A DNA stretch of 64,000 nt, from positions 625,001 to 689,000 of the forward strand of contig JAWQEG010000129.1 in NCBI GenBank assembly GCA_033782935.1, written 5' to 3'. Source of the stretch: Petrolisthes cinctipes (lineage: Eukaryota > Arthropoda > Malacostraca > Decapoda > Porcellanidae). Below are positions 53,559 to 64,000 of the stretch, piece by piece. Every line of letters starts with the position of its first letter. The stretch's first letter is position 1. The notes under the pieces were generated by a model that saw only the letters and a list, made by a program, of their open reading frames with translations, was not told the origin of the DNA and ran no database searches. A program made the translations under genes and the position numbers.

Positions 53559-54192
53559 CCTCTCCGGGACGGGCCAAGTATGGAAATACGCTCTGTGGTT
53601 CTGGGCGCAATACTAACTTTTACCCGGCCTGTCCGGGTATTTCCCTGAAAATCACTCTACTTCTCTTACTCCCTACGTCTAAACTACAATACTGAACAAC
53701 TTAAAATTGATTGTGTACTCACCATCAACTCCTCCTCTTTCCATTAAAACCAACCCCAGCTCTCTAGGACACTCCATTGACGAGAAATCAAGTGAGGAAT
53801 GGAGGTCACTTTTCCCGTGAGAGCGAGGCTGCGTTCGCTTTGTGAGCGTGGCTGTGACGCAATCTAGCTGGTTGCACCCGCGGAGTGGAGGTTACAAGAG
53901 AGGGTGCGCCCGGCAGCGTGGTAGGATGCACCGAAATGAACAAGCTCGTATTTTCTTCACTACGCCCAGTCATTGTCACGGTCAAGCACACACTGATTGA
54001 ATGTGGGGATGAAAAGGTCTGGTGGTGAAGTATAGCCAGATCAAAAAAAATCCCGACAAATTTTGCGTTTTTCACCATAAATTACCAAAAAGCGGGATTT
54101 CCCGCTGCCCGGACTCTGTCGACAGAGCGGGATTTCCCGCTGCCCGGCCTCTGTCGACCGAGCGGGAAATCCCACTGCCCGGACTCTGGGGG
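53559..54192. mobile_element. TTAA-flanked non-autonomous DNA element (MITE-like), 634 bp
   Basis: Unique DNA interrupts the satellite. It begins CCTCTCCGGGACGGGC and ends, read inward from the other side, CCCCCAGAGTCCGGGC. The ends share CC and the inner CGGGC but only about 9 of 16 positions, so the terminal repeats are imperfect. TTAA duplication is typical of piggyBac-type transposases. The interior has an inverted ACCCGG/CCGGGT at 53622-53638 and three 35-bp subterminal repeats. No transposase is encoded; the frame at 53806-54078 has no known domain. Removing the element and one TTAA restores a normal unit, and 54961-55080 is an uninterrupted paralogue with both flanks. Confidence 0.85.
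54091..54192. repeat. Three 35-bp palindrome-bearing subterminal repeats
   Basis: Copies start at 54091, 54126 and 54161. Each has GCGGGATTTCCCGC (near-palindrome) followed by TGCCCGG and CTCTGTCGAC or its variant. The last copy merges into the element terminus. Such subterminal repeats commonly bind transposase in DNA elements; that role is inferred. Confidence 0.85.
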
Positions 54193-54196
54193 TTAA
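54193..54196. other. Right TTAA target duplication
   Basis: TTAA followed by TGACTGTTGATATTTACATT of the satellite; partner of 53555-53558. Confidence 0.85.
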
Positions 54197-56549
54197 TGAC
54201 TGTTGATATTTACATTCCAAGTACTGTAATGACACCCACACAACCAATACCCCATTTATGTTTGTTGATATTTACAGTCCAAGCATTGTAATGACACCTA
54301 CACACTTACCATCCCATAAATGACTGTTAATATTTCCAGTCCAAGCATACTATTGACACCCACACAACCACCACCCCATGAATGACTGTTGATATTAACA
54401 GTCCAAGCACAGTAATGACACCCATACACCCACCACCCCATGAATGACTGTTGATATTTACAGTCCAAGCACGGTAATGACACCCACACACCCTCCACTC
54501 CATGAATGACTGTTGATATTTGCTGTTTAAGCACTGTAATGACACCCACACATCAACCACCCAATGAATGACTGTTGATATTTACTGTCCAATCATGGTA
54601 ATGACACCCACACACCCTCCACTCCATAGATGACTGTTGATACTTACAGTCCAAGCACTGTAATGACACCCCCACACCCACAACTAAATGAATGACTGTT
54701 GATATTTACAGTACTAGCACTGTATTGAAACCCACACACCCACCACCCCATGGATGACTGTTGATATTTACAGTTCAAGCAATGTAATGACACCCACAGA
54801 CACACCACCCCATGAATTACTGTTGATATTTGCTGTCCAAGAACTGTAATGTCACCCACACATCCATCACCCAATGAATGACTGCTAAAATTTACCTTCC
54901 AAGCACGGTAATGACACCCACACACACTCCACTCCATAGATGACTGTTGATACTTACAGTCCAAGCACTGCAATGACAACCACACACCCATCACGCCATT
55001 AATGACTGTTGATATTTACATTCCAAGTACGGTAATGACACCCACACAACCACAACCCCATTTATGTTTGTTGATATTTACAGTCCAAGCACTGTAATGA
55101 CACCCCCACACCCACAACTAAATGAATTACTTTTGATATCTACAGTCCAAGCACTGTAATGACACCCACACACTCACCACCCCGTAAATGACTGTTGATA
55201 TTAACAGTCCAAGCACAGTAATGACACCCACACACCGACCACCCTATGAATGACTGTTAATATTTACAGTCCATGCAATGTCCTGACACCCACACTCCCA
55301 CCACCCCATGAATGTCTGTTGATATTAACAGTCCAAGAAAAGTAATGACACCCATACACCCACCACCCCATTAATACCTGTTGATATTTACAGTCCAAGC
55401 ACTCTAGTGACACCCACACACCCACCACCCCATGAATGACTGTTGGTATTTACAGTCCAAGCACTGTAATGACAGTGACCACCCTATGAATGACTGTTGA
55501 TATTTACAGTCCAAGCACTGTAATGACACCCACACACCCACCACCCCATGAATAACTGTTGATATTAACAGTCTAAGCACAGTAATGACACCCATACACC
55601 AACCACCCCATGAGAGACTGTTGATATTTACAGTCCAAGCACTGTAATGACACATACACACCTACCACCACATGAATTACTGTTGATATTAACAGTCCAA
55701 GCTCAGTAATGACACCCAAACACCCACCACCCAATGAATGACTGTTGCTATTTACAGTCCAAGCACTGTAATGACACTGACAACCCCATGAATGACTGTT
55801 GATATTTACAGTCCAAGCACTGTAATGACACCCACACACCCACCACCCCATGAATAACTGTTGATATTAACAGTCTAAGCACTGTAATGACACCCACACA
55901 CCCACCACCCCATGGGTGACTCTTGATATTCACAGTCAAAACACTGTAATGACACCCACACATCTACTAACCCATGAATGACTGTTGAAATTTACAGTCC
56001 AAGCACTCTAGTGACACCCACACACCCACCACCCCATGAATGACTGTTGCTATTTACACTCCAAGCACTGTAATGACACTGACCACCCCATGAATGACTG
56101 TTGATATTTACTGTCCAAGCCCTGTAATGACACCCACACACCAACCACCCCATGAATGAGTGGTAATATTTACAGTCCAAGCACTAAAAAGACACCCACT
56201 CTCCCACCACCCCATGGGTGACGTTTGATATTCACAGTCAAAACACTGTAATGACATCCACACATCTACCAACCCATGAATGACTGTTGATATTTACAGT
56301 CCAAGCACTGTAATGACACCCAAACACCCACCACACCATGAAAGACTATTGATATTTATAGTCCAAGCAATGTAATGACACCCACATACTTACCATCCCC
56401 AGAATGACTGTTGATATTTGCAGTCCGAGCACTGTAATAACACCCACACACCAAACACACTTTGAATGACTGTTGATATTTACAGTCCAAGCACTGTAAT
56501 AACACCCAGTATCCCATGAATGACTGTTGATATTTACATTCCAAGCCCT
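54197..56549 (+). repeat. 62-bp satellite array, forward block 5
   Basis: Forward units in phase with block 4 across the inserted element. 56200-56549 follows the same variant order as 1200-1505 and 20030-20334, so a third copy of the higher-order series begins here. No gene. Confidence 0.95.
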
Positions 56550-56553
56550 TTAA
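56550..56553. other. Left TTAA target duplication of the second TTAA element
   Basis: TTAA in AAGCCCTTTAACCCC; partner at 56997-57000. Paralogous units at 1504-1507 and 20331-20334 carry the same TTAA without insertion. Confidence 0.88.
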
Positions 56554-56996
56554 CCCCTAAGAACCGCAATCCCCCTACCGCTACTGGAGCGTGAACCGCA
56601 AAAACAGGGTGATTTTTAAAGTTTCGTTTAGGTAAATTTTGTTTTTACAGATTTGTAGAGCTTGATTTTACACACCAGAATCTGTAAACTAAAGTTTCCA
56701 AGGTCCACTGTTTTGCGTACAGCAGCGCCATGAGTAATAAAGTAGTTACCCCTAAACCCCCCTAAAAATTAGAAAACGTGAGTGAGCGTATTTTCATTGC
56801 GTATATATGACGAGTGAACCATTTCCCTCTCACACCCCTCACACCACTCACTGAAGGCCCAACCTAACCAGTGTTACCAATGAAGTGGCTAGATATAGTC
56901 CAAGCAGTTTCTTTTCTACCGGCTTTATATTACGTCAATCGGCTTCAAGGCCTAAATTCGTGGTGACGTAATATTTGGTTAATAGGCATTTAAGGG
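56554..56996. mobile_element. TTAA-flanked non-autonomous DNA element (piggyBac-type MITE), 443 bp
   Basis: Non-satellite insert starting CCCCTAAGAACCGC and ending, read inward from the far side, CCCTTAAATGCC, between TTAA duplications. Short CCC.TAA-type terminal repeats with TTAA targets suggest a piggyBac-like family. It is unrelated in sequence to 53559-54192. It has a perfect 11-bp inverted repeat (ATATTACGTCA at 56927-56937 with its complement at 56964-56974) and no open frame of note. A transposase must act in trans. Confidence 0.85.
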
Positions 56997-57000
56997 TTAA
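56997..57000. other. Right TTAA target duplication of the second TTAA element
   Basis: TTAA between AAGGG and TGACACCCAC, where the satellite resumes mid-unit. Confidence 0.88.
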
Positions 57001-60000
57001 TGACACCCACAGACCCACCATCCCAAAATTACTGTTGATATTTACAGTCCAAGCACTGTAATGACACCCACACCCACAACACCCTATTAATGACCATTGA
57101 TATTTATAGTCCAAGCACTGTAATGACTCTCACACAACATTCACCTCATGAATGACAGTTGATATTTACAGTCCAAGCCCTGTAATGACACCTACACACA
57201 CAACACCCTATTAATGACCATTTATATTTATAATCCAAGCACTGTAATGACACTCACACACCCACCACTCAATGAATGACTGTTGATATTTACAGTCCAA
57301 GCACTGTAATGACACCCACACACATCCGACCATATGAATGACTGTTGATATTTACAGGCCAAGCATTGTAATGACACCCACACACCCACCACCCCATGAA
57401 TGTCTGTTGATATTTACAGTCCAAGCACTGTAATGACACTCACACACTTACCATCCCAAGAATGACTGTTGATATTTACAGTCCAAGCACTGTAATGATA
57501 CCCAAACACCAACCACCATTTAAATGACTGTTGATATTTACATTCCAAGCAAGGTAATAACACCCACTATCCCATGAATGACTGTTGATATTTACATTCC
57601 AAGCACTGTAATTAAACCAACACACCCAGCGTCCCATAAATGACTGTTGATATTTACAGTCCAAGCACTGTTATGACACCCACACACCCACCACCCCATG
57701 AAATATGGTTGATATTTACAGTACCAGCAAAGTAATGACACCCAAACACCCACCACCCCATTAAAGACTGTTGATATTTACATTCCAAGCACTGTAATGA
57801 CACCCTCACACCTACCACTAAATGAATGACTGTTGATATCTACAGTCCAAGCACTGTAATGACACCCAAACACCCACCACCCCATTAAAGACTGTTGATA
57901 TTTACATTCCAAGCACTGTAATGACACCCTCACACCTACCACTAAATGAATGACTGTTGATATCTACAGTCCAAGCACTGTAATGACACCCACACACTCA
58001 CCACCCCGTGAATGACTGTTGATATTAACAGTCCATGCACTGTAATGACACCCATACACCCACTAACTCATGAATGACTGTTGATATATACAGTCCAAGC
58101 ACTGTAATAATACCCATACATCCTACACTCCATAAAAGACTGTTGATTCTTACAGTCCAAGCACTGTAATGACACCCACACCAATTACACAATGAATGAC
58201 TGTTGATATTTACAGTCCTAGCACTGTAATGAAAACCACACACCCACCACCCCATGAATGACTGTTGATATTTACTGTCCAAGCAATGTCCTGACACCCA
58301 CATACCCACCACCCCATGAATGTCTGTTAATATTTACAGTTCAAGCACTGTAATGACACCCACACATCGACCAGCCCATTAATGACTCTTGATATTTACA
58401 GTCTAAGCACTGTAATGACACCAACCACCCAATGAATTACTGTTGATATTTGAAGTCCAAGCACTGTATTGACACCCACACATCCACCACCATTTGAATG
58501 ACTGTTGATATATATTAACAGTCCAAGCACTGTAATGACACACACACACCCACCACCCCATGATTGACTGTTTATATTTAAAGTCCAAGCACTTTAATGA
58601 CACCCAAACACCTACTACCCCATAAAATACTGTTGATATTTGCAGTCCAAGCACTGTAATGAGACCCCCACACCCACCACTCCATTTTAAGTACAAGCAC
58701 TATAATGACACTCACACACCATCCACCCTATGAATGACTGTTGATATTTAAAGTCCAAGCACTGTAATGACACTCACACACATATCACTCCAAGAATGAC
58801 TGTTGGTATTTACAGTCTAAGCACTGTCTGTAATGACACTTACCATCCCAGGAATGACTGTTGATATTTACAGTCCAAACTTTGTAATGACACGCACACA
58901 CTAACCACCCTTAAAATGACTGTTGATATTTACAGTCCAAGCACTGTAATAACACCCTCTATCCCATGAATGACTGTTGATATTTACATTCTAAGCACTG
59001 TAATGACTCCCACACACCCACCACCCCATGAATGACTGTTGATATTTACACTCCAAGAACTGTAATGACACCCACACACCTATCACCCCATGAATGACTG
59101 TTGATATTAACAGTTTAAGCATTCTAATGACACTCACACACCATCCACCCAACTAATGACTGTTGATATTTACAGTCCTAGCACTGTAATGACACCCACA
59201 CTTACAACACCCCATTAATGACCATTGATATTTATAGTCCAAGCACTGTAATGACACCCACACACCCACCACCCAATGAATGACTGTTGATATTTACAGT
59301 CCAAGCACTGTAATGACACCCACACACTTACCATCACAAGAATGACTGTCGATATTTACATTCCAAGCACTGTAATGACACCCAAACACCCACCATCCTA
59401 TAAATGACTGTTGATATTTACAGTCCAAGCACTGTAATGACACCCACACACCCACCACCCCATGAATGATGGTTGATATTCCCAGTCCAAGCACTGTAAT
59501 GAAACACCCACACCCACCACCCCATGAATGACTGTTGATATTTACACTCCAAGCACTGTAATGACACCCACACACCCACCACCCCATGAATGACTGTTGA
59601 TATTAACAGTCTAAGTAGAGTAATAACACCCATACACCAACCACCCCATGAATGACTGTTGATATTTACAGTCCAAGCACTGTAATGACACCTACACACC
59701 TACCACCCCATGAATGACTGTTGATATTAACAGTCCAAGCACAGTACTGACACCCATACATCCACTACCCTATGAATGACTGTTAATATTTACAGTCCAA
59801 GCACTGTAATGACACCCACACATCCACTACCCCATCAATGACATTTGATATTTGCTTTCCAAACACTGTAATGACACAATGAACCCCATGAATGACTGTT
59901 GATATTTACAGTCCAATCAGTGTAATGACACCCTCAACCCCACCACCCTATGAATGACTATTGATATTTGTAGTCCAAGCACTGTAATAACACCCTCACA

Positions 60001-63000
60001 CCCACCACCCCATGAATGACTATTAATATATACAGTCCAAGCTCAGTAATGACACCCACAAACCCACCACCCCATCAATGACTGTTGATATTAGCAGTCC
60101 AAGCACTGTAATGACACCCACATATCCACCACATAATGAATGACTTTTAATATTTACAGTCATAGCAATGTAATGACACCCACCACCCCATTAATGATGG
60201 TTGATATTTACAGTCCACCACCCCATGAATGACTGTTGATTTTTACGGTCCATGCACTGTAATAACACACACACACCCACCACCCCATCAATGACTGTTG
60301 ATATTTACAGTCCAAGCACTATAATGACACCCACACTCCCAACATTCCTTGAATGACTGTTGATATTTACAGTCCAAGCACTGTAATGATACACACACAC
60401 CAACCACACCATGACTGACTGTTGATATTTACGGTCCAAGCTCTGTAATGACACCCACACACCCATCACCCCATGAATGACTGTTGATATTTGCAGTCCA
60501 AGCACTGTAATGACACCCACACATCCATAACCCCAGGAATGACTTTTGATATTTACAGTCCAAGCACTGTAATGACACCCACACTCCCAACAATCCTTGA
60601 ATGACTGTTGATACTTACAGTCCAAGCACTGTAATGATACACACACACCAACCACCCCATGACTGACTGTTGATATTTACGGTCCAAGCACTATAATGAC
60701 ACCCACACACATCCCACCCCATTAATGACTGTTGATATTTACAGTCCAAACATTGTAATGACACCCACACACCAACCACCCCATGAATGTCTGTTGATAT
60801 TTACAGTCCAAGCACCGTAATGACACCCACACACCTACCATCCCAAGAATGACTGTTGATATTTACAATCCAAGCATTGTAATAACACCCACACACCAAC
60901 CACCTTTTAATTGACTGTTGATATTTACAGTCCAAGCACTGTAATAACATCCACTATCCCATGAATGACTGTTGATATTTACATTTCAAGCACTGTAATC
61001 ACACCCACACACCCAGCATCCCATAAATGACTGTTGATATTTACAGTCCAAGCACTGTAATGATACACACACACCCACCACCCCATGAATGATGGTTGAC
61101 ATTTACAGTCCAATCACTGTAATGATACCCACACACACAACCCCATGAATGACTGTTGATATTTACAGTCCATTCACTGTAATGACACCCACACACCCAC
61201 CACCCCATGAATGACTGTTGATATTTACAGTACCAGCAAAGTAATGACACCCAAACACCCACCACCCCATTAAAGACTGTTGATATTTACATTCCAAGCA
61301 CTGTAATGACACCCTCACACCTACCACTAAATGAATGACTGTTGATATCTACAGTCCAAGCACTGTAATGACACCCAAACACCCACCACCCCATTAAAGA
61401 CTGTTGATATTTACATTCCAAGCACTGTAATGACACCCTCACACCTACCACTAAATGAATGACTGTTGATATCTACAGTCCAAGCACTGTAATGACACCC
61501 ACACACTCACCACCCCGTGAATGACTGTTGATATTAACAGTCCATGCACTGTAATGACACCCATACACCCACTAACTCATGAATGACTGTTGATATATAC
61601 AGTCCAAGCACTGTAATAATACCCATACATCCTACACTCCATAAAAGACTGTTGATTCTTACAGTCCAAGCACTGTAATGACACCCACACCAATTACACA
61701 ATGAATGACTGTTGATATTTACAGTCCTAGCACTGTAATGAAAACTACAAACCCACCACCCCATGAATGACTGTTGATATTTACTGTCCAAGCAATGTCC
61801 TGACACCCACATACCCACCACCCCATGAATGTCTGTTAATATTTACAGTTCAAGCACTGTAATGACACCCACACATCGACCAGCCCATGAATGACTCTTG
61901 ATATTTACAGTCTAAGCACTGTAATGACACCAACCACCCAATGAATTACTGTTGATATTTGAAGTCCAAGCACTGTATTGACACCCACACATCCACCACC
62001 ATTTGAATGACTGTTGATATATATTAACAGTCCAAGCACTGTAATGACACACACACACCCACCACCCCATGATTGACTGTTTATATTTAAAGTCCAAGCA
62101 CTTTAATGACACCCAAACACCTACTACCCCATAAAATACTGTTGATATTTGCAGTCCAAGCACTGTAATGAGACCCCCACACCCACCACTCCATTTTAAG
62201 TACAAGCACTATAATGACACTCACACACCATCCACCCTATGAATGACTGTTGATATTTAAAGTCCAAGCACTGTAATGACACTCACACACATATCACTCC
62301 AAGAATGACTGTTGGTATTTACAGTCTAAGCACTGTCTGTAATGACACTTACCATCCCAGGAATGACTGTTGATATTTACAGTCCAAACTTTGTAATGAC
62401 ACGCACACACTAACCACCCTTAAAATGACTGTTGATATTTACAGTCCAAGCACTGTAATAACACCCTCTATCCCATGAATGACTGTTGATATTTACATTC
62501 TAAGCACTGTAATGACTCCCACACACCCACCACCCCATGAATGACTGTTGATATTTACACTCCAAGAACTGTAATGACACCCACACACCTATCACCCCAT
62601 GAATGACTGTTGATATTAACAGTTTAAGCATTCTAATGACACTCACACACCATCCACCCAACTAATGACTGTTGATATTTACAGTCCTAGCACTGTAATG
62701 ACATGCACACTTACAACACCCCATTAATGACCATTGATATTTATAGTCCAAGCACTGTAATGACACCCACACACCCACCACCCAATGAATGACTGTTGAT
62801 ATTTACAGTCCAAGCACTGTAATGACACCCACACACTTACCATCACAAGAATGACTGTCGATATTTACATTCCAAGCACTGTAATGACACCCAAACACCC
62901 ACCATACTATAAATGACTGTTGATATTTACAGTCCAAGCACTGTAATGACACCCACACACCCACCACCCCATGAATGATGGTTGATATTCCCAGTCCAAG

Positions 63001-64000
63001 CACTGTAATGAAACACACACACCCACCACCCTATGAATGACTGTTGATATTTACACTCCAAGCACTGTAATGACACCCACACACTTACCACCCCATGAAT
63101 GACTGTTGATATTAACAGTCTAAGTAGAGTAATAACACCCAATCACCAACCACTCCATGAATGACTGTTGTTATTTACAGTCCAAGCACTGTAATGACAC
63201 CTACACACCTACCACCCCATGAATGACTGTTGATATTAACAGTCCAAGCACAGTACTGACACCCATACATCCACTACCCCATGAATGACTGTTAATATTT
63301 ACAGTCCAAGCACTGTAATGACACCCACACATCCACTACCCCATCAATGACATTTGATATTTGCTTTCCAAACACTGTAATGACACAATGAACCCCATGA
63401 ATGACTGTTGATATTTACAGTCCAATCAGTGTAATGACACCCTCAACCCCACCACCCTATGAATGACTATTGATATTTGTAGTCCAAGCACTGTAATAAC
63501 ACCCTCACACCCACCACCCCATGAATGACTATTGATATATACAGTCCAAGCTCAGTAATGACACCCACAAACCCACCACCCCATCAATGACTGTTGATAT
63601 TAGCAGTCCAAGCACTGTAATGACACCCACATATCCACCACATAATGAATGACTTTTAATATTTACAGTCATAGCAATGTAATGACACCCACCACCCCAT
63701 TAATGATGGTTGATATTTACAGTCCACCACCCCATGAATGACTGTTGATTTTTACTGTCCATGCACTGTAATAACACACACACACCCACCACCCCATCAA
63801 TGACTGTTGATATTTACAGTCCAAGCACTATAATGACACCCACACTCCCAACATTCCTTGAATGACTGTTGATATTTACAGTCCAAGCACTGTAATGATA
63901 CACACACACCAACCACCCCATGACTGACTGTTGATATTTACGGTCCAAGCTCTGTAATGACACCCACACACCCATCACCCCATGAATGACTGTTGATATT
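57001..64000 (+). repeat. 62-bp satellite array, forward block 6
   Basis: Forward units to the window edge. 57001-57700 parallels 2000-3060 and 20850-21470; 59080-60200 parallels 14160-14770 and 25330-25930. No gene is supported. The array continues beyond the window. Confidence 0.95.
57710..64000 (+). repeat. 3.5-kb tandem duplication (second copy runs off the window)
   Basis: 57710-60491 recurs at 61219-64000 with a constant offset of 3,509 bp and very few differences by eye (for example AAAACCACACACCC against AAAACTACAAACCC). Each copy starts with its own 120-bp internal doubling (57749 and 57869; 61258 and 61378). It is the freshest large duplication seen here. Confidence 0.88.

Larger units (their letters stand above)
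50880..55000 (+). repeat. Satellite subfamily rich in CTCCACTCCATAGATGACTG units
   Basis: The variant CTCCACTCCATAGATGACTG, usually preceded by AGCACGGTAATGACACCCAC and followed by a unit with CACCAATCTCGCCATGAATG, occurs near 51325, 51445, 52057, 52367, 52801, 52987, 53483, 54615 and 54927, and as a variant near 50889. It indicates local homogenisation of a multi-unit repeat at irregular spacing. Confidence 0.8.

Noticed and set aside
56893..56906. Satellite-like string ATATAGTCCAAGCA inside the second TTAA element
   Set aside because: Only 14 bases with no further unit sequence around them; chance or a minor conversion cannot be told apart.
1..64000. Telomere-type repeats, tRNA, rRNA or snRNA genes
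   Set aside because: None were found on either strand. The GT-rich unit is not a TTAGG or TTAGGG repeat.

Overview
The window is animal nuclear DNA, most likely from an invertebrate. It is not bacterial: there are no operons, ribosome binding sites, tRNA or rRNA genes. About 56.5 kb of the 64 kb is one satellite array built on a unit of about 62 bp (shorter variants near 50 bp). I infer an animal host from the satellite, a Ty3/gypsy-type LTR retrotransposon with a tRNA-Lys primer site, and two short TTAA-flanked elements like animal piggyBac-type MITEs. The species cannot be named from this sequence.

Layout. Satellite reading 'forward' (C-rich strand on +) fills 1-7695. An LTR retrotransposon of 6,396 bp lies at 7696-14091 on the minus strand, with a perfect 5-bp target duplication. 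Forward satellite follows to about 16099. The array then changes orientation four times: inverted 16100-19064, forward 19065-27068, inverted 27069-32084, forward from 32085 on. Two non-autonomous elements interrupt the last block at 53559-54192 and 56554-56996, each between TTAA duplications. On a larger scale the array is made of nested duplications. A block of 12-18 kb (about 1201-19064) recurs at about 20031-32084, including both inversion junctions. Smaller tandem duplications have offsets of 426 bp, 472 bp, 1.4 kb, 1.85 kb, 2.5 kb and 3.5 kb.

Genes. The only convincing coding sequence is in the retrotransposon: gag (11648-12772), then in the same frame after one UGA codon a pol segment (9494-11647). 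Pol encodes a protease with an unusual D-N-G active site, a complete-looking integrase (HHCC, D,D35E, GPF) and, downstream of integrase, only the first part of a reverse transcriptase. This PR-IN-RT order is that of Gmr1-like Ty3/gypsy elements. The rest of RT and all of RNase H are missing. Even so, the two 1,191-bp LTRs differ by a single base, so the copy is young and was probably mobilised in trans.

The many open frames of 60-160 codons across the satellite are by-products of a GT-rich strand with few stops and a unit length not divisible by three. I do not call them genes. All duplication boundaries and similarities were judged by eye and are approximate.
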